Part shown: in pieces, positions 17,519-25,787 of the stretch
How positions within the stretch are numbered: position 1 is the first letter of the stretch
Layout: each line of letters begins with the position of its first letter
Assembly (NCBI GenBank): GCA_026625625.1
Contig: CP113055.1
Location: 3,641,001 to 3,705,000 of the forward strand
Direction of reading: 5' to 3'
DNA: 64,000 nt
DNA from: Blastomonas sp. SL216
GTDB lineage: Bacteria > Pseudomonadota > Alphaproteobacteria > Sphingomonadales > Sphingomonadaceae
Position numbers and translations under genes: made by a program
The notes under the pieces: model-generated
Database searches by the model: none
What the model saw: the letters and a program-made list of their open reading frames with translations, nothing else
Told to the model about the DNA's origin: nothing

Positions 17519-17796
17519 TGGGTGCTATCCGTTTTGCCGCTTGCGTAATTGTACTATTTGCTGATGGATTCTTGTTTACTGCACGTGCTGAATCATGTTT
17601 GCCGTCATATAAGCAAATGGGAATCATTAAAAATAAAGCTGAAAAAGGTGGAGGCAGCGCTAGTGCGCGCCAGGCACCGTTTGTATTTGGTTATGCGACC
17701 CGGCCGCCACTCCAGCGGAAAATTGAGTCAAGCAAAAGGGCCCCTCAGGCACTGGTCCCTTGTAAGGGTGAAGACCTGGATTCAAGCAAAAAGTAG
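17518..17796 (+). CDS. small exported hypothetical protein coupled to member 4
   Basis: The 92-residue product starts at the ATG overlapping the stop of member 4, so the two are probably translated together. The signal peptide ends near TARAES (about residue 25). The mature part is basic and has two Cys (ESCLPSY near its start, ALVPCKGE near its end) with a Lys/Arg-rich middle. It does not follow the helix-strand plan of the other small exported proteins. I recognise no family. Confidence 0.55.
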   Translation: MGAIRFAACVIVLFADGFLFTARAESCLPSYKQMGIIKNKAEKGGGSASARQAPFVFGYATRPPLQRKIESSKRAPQALVPCKGEDLDSSKK

Positions 17797-18260
17797 ATCA
17801 ATTTTTCATAGCATATAGATTTCTGTATGATTGGGATCTAGAGGTGGTATGATTAAGTTAAGTGTATGTAATTGATAACAAAATTCAATATTCTTCTGCT
17901 ATTTCTATTCCCACGCCCTGTTCCCTGCGCATCAAAACGACGTTCTCAGACCGTCCCTTTACTATGCCAAAATACGCTATTGCTGTCGATGATTTTCTTC
18001 TGCCGACGGTCCGGGTTCCAACTTCGGAATCAACTTGTGGATCGCTTTTGGCGATCAGTGGTTGAACTTGCTCTTTGCTATGCTGACCGGTGGCCATCGA
18101 GTGCGTTGGCAGACATGCGAACCTGCGTTTGGGTTAGCACAGGATGCCGTATCTGATGTGCCGCAACAACATCATACAGCCCCGCCAAGGGCGGCTGAGG
18201 GTGGGCAATGGCGCTGGCCGTCCCAATGGGGCGGCCTCTACTGATCGGGGCTGTGCCCGG
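17797..18260. other. gene-poor stretch between the exoprotein row and the ardC unit
   Basis: There are only short open frames, without ribosome sites or recognisable motifs. The first 150 bases are AT-rich like the exoprotein row. From about 17950 the composition rises toward that of the ardC unit, so an old junction between two insertions may lie near here. Confidence 0.45.
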
Positions 18261-19028
18261 TCAGAACGCAAATGCGCCCTGACCGGTGGCAGTCGTGAAG
18301 GTGTCAGCTTCTCCGGCAGTATATCGCTCGCGGCCTTGCTCGGTCCAATGCAGGAAACCGGAACGATCATGGGCGAACCACCCATCTTCGATGCCGTAGA
18401 CCATTGCCCATGCGACATCGTTGGCGGGAAGGCCAGGGTGATTGACTGGCCAATGGAGGGTACCTGTGTCGGGCTTGCAGGCGCACGGAGTGCTGAATGC
18501 CAGCATGCCGCGTCGACTGGCAGGCTCGGGAGCGCCGATCGCGGCCATGATGGTGCGGGCCTCAAACGGCGAGAGATGGCCGGTCGGCTTTCCGTCATGC
18601 CGCGAATAGGTGAGGCCGTATGCCACGGCGCGGGCAATGTCCTCTGCCGTGGTGTACTCACGGGTATCGAGCAAGGCGCGCCATTGCCCGGCACTGACAA
18701 GATCCACCGCATGCCACCACTGGCCATTGCGGGCCTTGCTGACGCCATAGGCATTGGGTGCGCCGTGCGCGTCCAGCGTGAGGCCAAGGCCGGCTTCCAC
18801 ATGCTGAACGAAAGGATGAGCAGCCAGCAGCGGGTGCATCAGGCCAAGGCGGGTACCGTCGCCTTCGGCTGCGCTCACCTCGATCGGAAACTGAAACAGC
18901 CGGGAGGGCAGATTCCATGGATAGGACAGCGGGAAGTCGCGCGGCATGGTGAAACTGCGGTTGATGTCCAGAAGGAAGGTGGAGGCGGCAAGGCCGCGCT
19001 CCACGATCTGCGTTGCAAGACTGTCCAT
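18261..19028 (-). CDS. hypothetical protein paired with the ArdC-like gene
   Basis: A 255-residue protein whose ATG at 19028 overlaps the ardC stop by one base, so the two are co-transcribed and probably coupled. I see no signal peptide, membrane helix or known catalytic motif. The sequence contains several Trp/His-rich segments (GQWWHAVDLVSAGQW, GWFAHDRSGFLHWTEQG) and ends with a Thr/Gly-rich tail. I recognise no family. Its strict pairing with an antirestriction protein suggests a role in the early life of an incoming element. Confidence 0.7.
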   Translation of the reverse strand: MDSLATQIVERGLAASTFLLDINRSFTMPRDFPLSYPWNLPSRLFQFPIEVSAAEGDGTRLGLMHPLLAAHPFVQHVEAGLGLTLDAHGAPNAYGVSKARNGQWWHAVDLVSAGQWRALLDTREYTTAEDIARAVAYGLTYSRHDGKPTGHLSPFEARTIMAAIGAPEPASRRGMLAFSTPCACKPDTGTLHWPVNHPGLPANDVAWAMVYGIEDGWFAHDRSGFLHWTEQGRERYTAGEADTFTTATGQGAFAF

Positions 19029-19945
19029 TATGCGGCCTCCTGTATGTCAGCAGGGGCTGCCAGCTGGTGGAGATAGGCCACTGCTCGCTCTGCATGGGCT
19101 GCGGCCTGCACGATGGCGCGTTTGTCGTTCCTGAGCACTTCCAGCCAGCTGGCGATGTAGCTGGCGTGGTCTGCGCGCGGTTCCAGTGCTAGCCCTAGGT
19201 CGGCAGCAAGAAATGCTGCCCCGATCTCGGCCACCAACTCCTCACGGGCATAGCCTTCGTCGCCCCATGATTTGCGACCGAAGGAACGATCAAGGCGGGT
19301 GGGATGGCGCGTCCAGTGGACCGTCTCATGGCCGCGAGTGGTGTAATAGCCGTGACTGTCCTCGAATGCTTCAAAGGGCGGAAGCTGGATGCGGTCCTCG
19401 CCGATCATGTAATAGGCGCGATCGCCACCATGCCGCACCTCTGCCGGGATGCTGGCAAAGAACGCCTCGGCGCGGGCATCGCGCTCCATGCCGGGAAGGA
19501 CCGGGGCAGGGGCCTCGATGGCGGCAAAGCGCTCGGGCAAACCCTCGATCTGCTCCGCGTTGAACACGGTGTAGGATTCCAGGAAACGAAAGCCTTCCTC
19601 ACGCTCTTCGCCGCTCTGCTCGTCGGTACGGGTTTTGCTGCTGCTGCCGTAATAGACGATCGGCGCGCCTTTCTCGCCCTTGCGCACCTGAGCACCCAAA
19701 GCCTTCGCCTGCCGGTAGGTCATCCATGTAGGGCTGCCATAGCCGGAGGCGACGGCCTCCAGCCACAGCAACAGGACGTTTATGCCGCGATAGGGTTCGC
19801 CCGTCGCCCGCAAGGGACGCGTGACGCGTCCGCCGAGCCTGTCGATGCTCCATGGTTTGACCCAAGGGCGGATGCCCTGCTCCAGCTCGGCGATGATGCG
19901 CTCGGTGATCCGGCTATGAGGGTCGATGGTGGTGGTCTTGGTCAT
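19028..19945 (-). CDS. ArdC-like antirestriction protein, ssDNA-binding domain plus zincin domain
   Basis: The 305-residue protein has the ArdC layout. The N-terminal ssDNA-binding domain (ITERIIAELEQGIRPWVKPW, GRVTRPLRATGEPYRGINVLLL, KGEKGAPIVYYG) is followed by a C-terminal zincin-like domain with HETVH at residues 206-210 and an EELVAEIGAAFLAADLG block that supplies the usual third ligand. Proteins of this group protect incoming single-stranded plasmid DNA from restriction. I chose ATG 19945 because AGGAG lies 8 bases upstream and the next residues match the family. Its presence marks this region as transferable DNA. Confidence 0.9.
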   Translation of the reverse strand: MTKTTTIDPHSRITERIIAELEQGIRPWVKPWSIDRLGGRVTRPLRATGEPYRGINVLLLWLEAVASGYGSPTWMTYRQAKALGAQVRKGEKGAPIVYYGSSSKTRTDEQSGEEREEGFRFLESYTVFNAEQIEGLPERFAAIEAPAPVLPGMERDARAEAFFASIPAEVRHGGDRAYYMIGEDRIQLPPFEAFEDSHGYYTTRGHETVHWTRHPTRLDRSFGRKSWGDEGYAREELVAEIGAAFLAADLGLALEPRADHASYIASWLEVLRNDKRAIVQAAAHAERAVAYLHQLAAPADIQEAA

Positions 19946-20488
19946 GATGATTTCTCCTTCCTGATCCGCGCAGCGGGTCATGCGCCGCGCATGACCCCTG
20001 CCGACCCGGCGAGGGGCGGAGAGGGAGGGGGGCAAGTTCTGCCGCCGGGGGTGGTGCGGGCGCAGCCAAAGGCGAGCCTCGGCCCCAAGGCAGGACTTGC
20101 GGGGGAGGGAGAGGCAGAGCCCCTTCCTCCCCGCTCATCATCAAGGAAAAGCTGCGCCGACATTGCCGGCGCTCATCAGAGGGCAGGGAGCAGCCCTGCC
20201 CTGGACCGGTCAGGGATCGTCACCTGCATGGGCGTAAACCGGAGCAGCCGGGTTACGGGCGTAAGCCTAGAGCCTGGTCCGAAGGGGACCGCAACGGATA
20301 GCTTCATCCCAAGCAAAAGGGGCTGGCAGCTTATGGCCCCAGGCTTTTCCGTCCAACAATGCAGGGGCTTCCTGTTACCCGACGCCTACCCAGTGATTCT
20401 ACCGAGCCTCAGGCAAATCTCCAAAACCAAATAGAACCGGGAGCGGTGCCATTGCCAACCCCGTTTTATCGCGCAACAGTTCGCCGCT
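19946..20488. other. GC-rich non-coding region upstream of the ardC unit
   Basis: There is no convincing gene on either strand. The stretch 20000-20170 is rich in G and A runs (GGGGGAGGGAGAGGCAGAG) and 20200-20420 has mixed composition. It presumably contains the ardC promoter and, on the other side, that of the gene at 20489. I saw no long inverted repeat or origin-like iteron array. Confidence 0.4.
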
Positions 20489-21061
20489 ATGCTACGCGAT
20501 GACGACTCCGAATTGGCAACGATCAACGAAGCAATTCGGCTCAGGGGCCTATTCATTCATCGATATAGCGGCATTGAATTCTCAGTCAGCGAATTGATCG
20601 TGCGGGCCCGGGAACACCCGACTTACCGCGCTTTGGGTGACCTTCCGAAACCCTGGGCGAGGAAAGTGAAGCGCTTAAAGACGCTGTTTAAAATGGATGG
20701 CCCAATCAAAGCCTATGCGGCCGATATGCGGTCAACGTTTGAAGGTTTCCGCAGCTTCGAGACCAATCGGCATTTTCTCGTCCATGCCATGATGACGATA
20801 CCCCGAGACGCCGTCGATCGAACCATGCTGGGTTTCTCGATGTACGATCATCGCCCCATTAGGGATGACGGCGAATCGATATCCGTGGTGCATGCGGGAC
20901 GCCTGGAGATGAACCTCAACGCGCTCGACCAATTCGTGGCCAGTCTGCAGCCCATCTCCACGAACTTCACTGCACTGGTCGCGCGGATATGCCGCGAGAT
21001 TCCACTGCCGGTGTTATACCTCCGGGAAAGTGTGGAAAATCAAACTGAGGAAAATCCATGA
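20489..21061 (+). CDS. hypothetical protein, 190 aa
   Basis: This is a soluble protein without signal peptide or membrane helix, rich in charged and aromatic residues. A central stretch FEGFRSFETNRHFLVHAMMTI has a spaced R-x4-H element (RHFLVH) of the kind found in HEPN-like or abortive-infection helical domains, but one short motif cannot settle the family. The stop overlaps the start of a small membrane protein (ATGA at 21058-21061), so the two form a coupled pair. It lies between an antirestriction gene and a putative defence island. Confidence 0.6.
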   Translation: MLRDDDSELATINEAIRLRGLFIHRYSGIEFSVSELIVRAREHPTYRALGDLPKPWARKVKRLKTLFKMDGPIKAYAADMRSTFEGFRSFETNRHFLVHAMMTIPRDAVDRTMLGFSMYDHRPIRDDGESISVVHAGRLEMNLNALDQFVASLQPISTNFTALVARICREIPLPVLYLRESVENQTEENP

Positions 21062-21201
21062 CTGCGATTCTGGACAGCTGGCCCTGGTATGATCGCGCAG
21101 TTGTCGGCGCGGCGGTGGTCGGTGGACTGCTGTTTTGCGCTGCCATCCTGCGAAAGCTCGACCGCATCGTTCAACTGCTGGAAGGGCAACAGAAGCAGTA
21201 G
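21058..21201 (+). CDS. small membrane protein, 47 aa, coupled to the preceding gene
   Basis: The short frame begins in the ATGA overlap with the previous stop. The product has a polar start (MTAILDSWPWYD), one hydrophobic helix (AVVGAAVVGGLLFCAAIL), and a charged tail (RKLDRIVQLLEGQQKQ) that could form a short amphipathic coil. The overlap and the clean one-helix design argue that it is real. Confidence 0.6.
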   Translation: MTAILDSWPWYDRAVVGAAVVGGLLFCAAILRKLDRIVQLLEGQQKQ

Positions 21202-21233
21202 CGTTAGGGCTTCCATTTTTACGACGTTAGCGG

Positions 21234-21401
21234 TCAGCTCGGGCTCAACAAATTCACGCACGCCATTTCTGCATGCTCGGCGTTGCCATTCGCTTCCTGA
21301 GCACGAACACAGACTTGGTGCGGTGAAAAATAGACATAGATAGCCACTGCCAGAATGATGGCCGATCCCAGAATAATCGCCGCTTTGATGTTACTGTGCA
21401 T
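21234..21401 (-). CDS. possible small membrane-anchored protein
   Basis: The 55-residue frame from ATG 21401 encodes one N-terminal helix (AAIILGSAIILAVAIYVYF) and a short tail with two Cys (HQVCVRAQ and MACVNL). There is no strong ribosome site. An in-frame upstream ATG at 21434 would add eleven residues. It is supported only by its membrane-protein character and should be taken as tentative. Confidence 0.35.
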   Translation of the reverse strand: MHSNIKAAIILGSAIILAVAIYVYFSPHQVCVRAQEANGNAEHAEMACVNLLSPS

Positions 21402-21784
21402 GAATTTGCCATAGCCAGTGGGGGCTGACTTCAACCTGTTTCAGAACGCGTCGGCGGTCGCCTTCGCCGAGCACGATTTCCCTTTTCAAAAAGGCAAGCC
21501 GACTAGAATGCAGCCTCTGCCCATGTCTGTAAAGATCGCCGAACGCGTTGTTCGCACGCTCAGCATTCGCGCGAGTCGCAAAGTAGGGTCCTTACACAAG
21601 CTTATGGTGGGATTGAAAGAGCTAAACATTAAGTGGCAATATGGATTGCGCGGTGACTTGATGCCGATCGAAAGCCCGAATTGCACTGGCTGGGCAGCCC
21701 GCAGAATGCCAGATCTTTCCAATTAATTTACAGCATTGTAGGATGTGGAAGGTCATGACATGGAGCGCGGGGAGGTGCTGACTG
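21402..21784. other. intergenic region upstream of the DGQHR operon
   Basis: Short frames on both strands show no family signature. The region must hold the promoter for the 21785 operon. I see no clear -35/-10 pair, but GGGGAGG lies at a suitable distance before GTG 21785. Confidence 0.4.
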
Positions 21785-23305
21785 GTGGATAAAATTCAGG
21801 CAATTCGGTTCAAGCAGTGGCTCCCGGAGTGGGACCATTTTGATTTCGATCCGGTCCAGCATCGTCGCAAACCAGACGAGCATATCTTGCTCTTCTCGAT
21901 GTCAGCGGTACAATTGCGGGCGCTGAGTGGCGTGTATCGCCGCACCCGTGGGCAAGCAGGCGGTGAAGGCCTGCAGCGCTTGCACGATCCGAGGCGGTCA
22001 GCCGCGATCCGGGATTTTGTGCGCTTTGGGCACCCCTACAGTGGCCTACCTTCAGTCGCGCGCGATGCTGCATCTGCTGCTATGCGCAAGCCTGGCTGGT
22101 TGCCGACTGCAATCGTCGTTAACATCCTGACCGACAGTGACGAACGTCGAGGCCGAAAGGTTGCCGCAACAGACCTTGTGACGATCGACAACGATGGGGA
22201 TAGTCGCGCCGAACTTACCCTTCCATATTCCGATCGCTTCGAACACTGGATGCCTTCCGACCTTGAACCCTTTGAGGTGATCGATGGACAGCATCGCCTC
22301 TGGGCGTTTGACGAAGCGTTGCAGGATGGGAGCCTCCCTGGCGACTTCGAGCTCCCGGTCGTCGCCTTCACGGGCTTGGATGTCGGCTGGCAGGCATATC
22401 TATTTTGGTCTATTAACGTTTCGCCGAAGCGCATCAACCCGAGCCATGCATTCGATCTTTTTCCTCTTCTACGCTCGGCGGAGTGGCTTGAGACACTGTC
22501 CGATCTTCGCATCTATAGACAAGCACGAGCGCAAGAATTGACAGAAATCTTGTACACTCAACCAGAAAGCCCATTCCACAACCGTATCAATATGCTTGGG
22601 GAGTCTTCGAAAACCGCACCGCCAGGGGCTGGAGTTACCCAAGCGGGCTGGGTTCAGGCTATTACAACTAGTTTCCTGTCAACAGGCAGTGGACGTTCAG
22701 CCTCTGGACTATTTGCCGCTGACATTACTCCAGCATCGGGTCCGCTTCCATGGTCTCGCCCGCAGCAGGCCGCCTTCCTCATTATGTTGTGGGATCGAAT
22801 TCGTGCGTCGATAATGAACGATAATCACCAATGGGTTGAGCAGCTTTCACGTCCTGACGGACAGGCCACTCTGGCACCCGACCCCGGTTACGCCTTTATC
22901 GGAAACCGTACTATGCTAAATCAAGAGCAGGGCGTTCGTGGCGTGCTGGCCGTTGCAAACGAGATATTTTTTAGCATAGCTCAGCTGAAGCCCGAGTTGT
23001 TCGACCTTGAAACTAGAATCGTGGCGGGCGCTGCAACCACTCAGGATGATGTGACTGTCGCTATTGGCGAGCTTGGCCGTTCAAATCTCAGTAAATATAT
23101 CTCAGATTTTTGTGATGCGATCTCCGGATTTGATTGGCGATCTGCGGATGCCCCAGGACTTGGAGATGATTTGCGAATGCTGAAGCGAGCTTTTCGAGGA
23201 AGCAGCGGCTATGTCGCTCTCCGAGAACAATTGTTCCGCCATTTAGCGGCAAATGCGAACGAGATTGCTAAAGTTGCCGACGAAGCACTGAAGCGGTTTT
23301 CTTGA
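21785..23305 (+). CDS. DGQHR-domain protein (DndB-related)
   Basis: The 506-residue protein carries the signature FEVIDGQHRLWAF at about residues 163-175. This places it in the DGQHR group, which includes DndB, the regulator of DNA phosphorothioation clusters, and relatives found with other DNA-modification genes. Further conserved-looking parts are FWSINVSPKRINPS and an N-terminal region with PDEHILLFSMSAVQLRALSG. No Dnd sulphur-transfer genes lie nearby; instead it heads a unit with an unknown protein and an adenine methylase. GTG 21785 is preceded by GGGGAGG about 9 bases away. The stop is one base from the next start. Confidence 0.85.
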   Translation: MDKIQAIRFKQWLPEWDHFDFDPVQHRRKPDEHILLFSMSAVQLRALSGVYRRTRGQAGGEGLQRLHDPRRSAAIRDFVRFGHPYSGLPSVARDAASAAMRKPGWLPTAIVVNILTDSDERRGRKVAATDLVTIDNDGDSRAELTLPYSDRFEHWMPSDLEPFEVIDGQHRLWAFDEALQDGSLPGDFELPVVAFTGLDVGWQAYLFWSINVSPKRINPSHAFDLFPLLRSAEWLETLSDLRIYRQARAQELTEILYTQPESPFHNRINMLGESSKTAPPGAGVTQAGWVQAITTSFLSTGSGRSASGLFAADITPASGPLPWSRPQQAAFLIMLWDRIRASIMNDNHQWVEQLSRPDGQATLAPDPGYAFIGNRTMLNQEQGVRGVLAVANEIFFSIAQLKPELFDLETRIVAGAATTQDDVTVAIGELGRSNLSKYISDFCDAISGFDWRSADAPGLGDDLRMLKRAFRGSSGYVALREQLFRHLAANANEIAKVADEALKRFS

Positions 23306-23306
23306 G

Positions 23307-24572
23307 GTGACTGCTCAGCTAAGTGCGAACGACAAGGCAATCTTGTCCCTTGCGGATCCTGCAACTGTGGTTGCCGCGCTGGGTCGGTTTCGTGCTCAAA
23401 ACGGGACTCCTTGGCTTCCGCCGACGCATCCTTATCAGGATGGCGCATTGCCCCGTGGCGAAGCCGCCTTCGCCTCCGTATCTGGAGCAAATTTGCTTGA
23501 AGTTATTGCTGTACGGGGTCCACTTCATGCGATTGATGGTTGGAGTTATCTTGGCCGGGCGTTTTCTTCGCTGGTAAGCGGCCAAGCCCATGCTGCACGT
23601 CACTTAGCTTACTATGCCGAACTCCGGGCGGCTCTCTCTATTCTCGCTAGTTCGGGCATAGGGGTATTCAATTGGCGAAACGCCGTCGTGGATGCGAGCG
23701 GAAACGCACATATCATGTCCGCGTTTGGCACCCACGATATGGCTTGGCTTGCGCTGGCTGAATGGTCTGCAAGCCCACTGAGCTTAGACCGCCTCATTGC
23801 GCCACTCCGGCTGGCTGGGGCTTCCCTACTGGATCCGTTCCGAGAGTTTTTTCCTGGTCAAATATCTACTGCGGCGGGCCAGTTGATGACCGAGTGGGGG
23901 TTCGACCTCCAACAAGGATCAGCTGATCGGAATGAACGAAACTGGTCCAGCTATCAACCGACAGCGCTTGGTCCAATCATTACCACGCCTGCATCGGATG
24001 CTGAATTTCTAAGGATGTTCTGGAATTCGTGCCGACCGAATGGCGTAGAGCTTGAGCGTCATCTTTTGCGCATATTGCTCGAAACAGAGGCACGTTCGTG
24101 TAATTCTCAGATATCAGAATATCCTCATCGTTATGATCGGCTACAAGAAAGCACAAAGGCAACCGTCTCCTTTGATTTCTTGAGCCGAATAGATGATCCT
24201 GTCGACCATGAATTTCTAATCCAGCTTTCAAGGCGGACGTTGCCTGCCCCTCCATACGCCATGATTTGCAGGGCTGGCTTACTGCTCAGGTTGGCAACTG
24301 GCATGGCTGAGGAAAATTTGCGTGCGGCAGGTGTTCAACCAGCCGTGCATTTCAATGATTGGTGGCAAGATTTTGGCGTAAGTCATGGGCTGTGGGATCC
24401 CAATTTTCCACCCGGCGCAAGCGGGGAGCTTTGGGACGACATCGACTTGGCACTGGAAGAATGCGCTATGGCCCCTACAGGCCATCGACACGAGTGGATC
24501 ACAGGCCTAGCAGGCAACGCCATGCGCATGTGTCAGGCTGAGCGGGCAGCGCTATGGGGGCTGTTCCAATGA
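23307..24572 (+). CDS. hypothetical protein inside the DGQHR-methylase operon
   Basis: This 421-residue soluble protein starts at GTG 23307, one base after the DGQHR stop, and overlaps the methylase start by four bases. I find no Walker motif, nuclease signature or membrane helix. The sequence is largely helical in character, with Trp-rich patches (RNERNWSSYQP, FNDWWQDFGVSHGLWDPNF). Its place between a DGQHR protein and a DNA methylase suggests a partner or effector in the same process. I recognise no family. Confidence 0.75.
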   Translation: MTAQLSANDKAILSLADPATVVAALGRFRAQNGTPWLPPTHPYQDGALPRGEAAFASVSGANLLEVIAVRGPLHAIDGWSYLGRAFSSLVSGQAHAARHLAYYAELRAALSILASSGIGVFNWRNAVVDASGNAHIMSAFGTHDMAWLALAEWSASPLSLDRLIAPLRLAGASLLDPFREFFPGQISTAAGQLMTEWGFDLQQGSADRNERNWSSYQPTALGPIITTPASDAEFLRMFWNSCRPNGVELERHLLRILLETEARSCNSQISEYPHRYDRLQESTKATVSFDFLSRIDDPVDHEFLIQLSRRTLPAPPYAMICRAGLLLRLATGMAEENLRAAGVQPAVHFNDWWQDFGVSHGLWDPNFPPGASGELWDDIDLALEECAMAPTGHRHEWITGLAGNAMRMCQAERAALWGLFQ

Positions 24573-25705
24573 AGTATATGGGGTCGAAGCGAGCTATGCT
24601 CGGTAATGGCCTGGGCGAGGCACTAGGTCGCTCCCTAGGCCAAGCAAATCGTGTGCTCGACCTTTTTACCGGATCAGCAGCTGTTGCGTGGTACGTCGCA
24701 GAACGTTGTGGCAAAGAAGTGATCGCCAGCGATTTGCAAATGTATTCCACCGTCCTCGCCGCCGCAGTGATTGAACGCACTGAGACTGTCACCCAGGGAG
24801 ACTGGATAGAGGTCTGGATGAGAAGCGCCCGTGCTCGTGTCGCAGCGCACAAATCTTGGCGTGATATCAAGGAACTTCAGGCTTCACTTTCAGTAATTCC
24901 GGTATCTGAAGCAGCTTCGCGAGCGCGTGCATTTGAGTTCAGCCGCAGATTTCCGCTCAGTAGGGCGTATGGCGGTTACTACTTCTCGCCAATGCAGTCA
25001 CTGTGGCTCGATGCTCTGAGGTCGTGCCTGCCGGAAACCGTGGTCCACCGGAACGTCGCACTCGCGGCGTTAATTCAAGCAGCCAGTCGTTGCGCCGCCT
25101 CTCCAGGGCACACGGCCCAGCCATTCAAGCCGAACGAAACCGCAGGCCCCTACCTTATCGAGGCATGGGAACGGGATCTTCCTGCCATTGTCCGAGCGCG
25201 AGTCGCGGATATAGCGCCTCGGGTGGCTCAGAAGACAGGTAAGGCTCACTGCGTGGACGCGAACGAACTCGCAAATGAGGCGCGCGAGGGAGATCTTGTT
25301 TTTCTCGACCCACCTTATTCTGGCGTCCATTACAGCCGCTTTTATCATGTACTTGAGGGTGTCGCGCGAGGAGCTGTCGGTGATGTATCGGGCTCAGGCC
25401 GCTACCCCCAGTTAAGTGAACGGCCATCTTCTGACTTCTCAATGTTAACCACTTCTAAGCGTGCTTTCGACGACCTTCTAGCTATCCTTGCTCGGAATAA
25501 AGCCAGTGTTATTATCACATTCCCGGCAGGTAAGGCATCGAACGGCCTTAGCGGTGATGATGTAAAGGCCATTGCTGCTGAACATTTTCGGATCGAAGAG
25601 GCTAAGATTTCATCGCGTTTTTCTACACTTGGAGGGGATTTAAAACATCGCGCTGCTCGGCATCAAGCGGATGAGTTGATACTGACTCTATCTGCAGGTC
25701 GGTGA
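24569..25705 (+). CDS. D12-class adenine-specific DNA methyltransferase
   Basis: The 378-residue enzyme opens with the D12/Dam-type start MKYMGSKRAML. Motif I is VLDLFTGSAAVAWY (residues about 29-42), the acidic loop is VIASDLQMYS, and the catalytic motif IV is FLDPPYSGVHYSRF at about 244. It would methylate N6 of adenine. The blocks appear intact, so it should be active. ATG 24569 overlaps the previous stop, and the family N-terminus begins exactly there. No restriction endonuclease gene is recognisable beside it, so it is either a protective methylase for an unusual system or an orphan. Confidence 0.9.
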   Translation: MKYMGSKRAMLGNGLGEALGRSLGQANRVLDLFTGSAAVAWYVAERCGKEVIASDLQMYSTVLAAAVIERTETVTQGDWIEVWMRSARARVAAHKSWRDIKELQASLSVIPVSEAASRARAFEFSRRFPLSRAYGGYYFSPMQSLWLDALRSCLPETVVHRNVALAALIQAASRCAASPGHTAQPFKPNETAGPYLIEAWERDLPAIVRARVADIAPRVAQKTGKAHCVDANELANEAREGDLVFLDPPYSGVHYSRFYHVLEGVARGAVGDVSGSGRYPQLSERPSSDFSMLTTSKRAFDDLLAILARNKASVIITFPAGKASNGLSGDDVKAIAAEHFRIEEAKISSRFSTLGGDLKHRAARHQADELILTLSAGR

Positions 25706-25787
25706 TTTTATTTGTCATCTATTTGAATGCATTGGTGTAATTGCTTCCTAGTCTGTATAGGTTGATTTATTTTTGGAGGTTAGGCGA

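Noticed and set aside
18144-19076. 310-codon plus-strand frame opposite the ardC partner
   Set aside because: The opposite strand has a gene coupled to ardC; the plus-strand product has no motif.
21418-21726. 102-codon plus-strand frame upstream of the DGQHR operon
   Set aside because: No family resemblance or ribosome site, and a competing frame of similar quality exists on the other strand.
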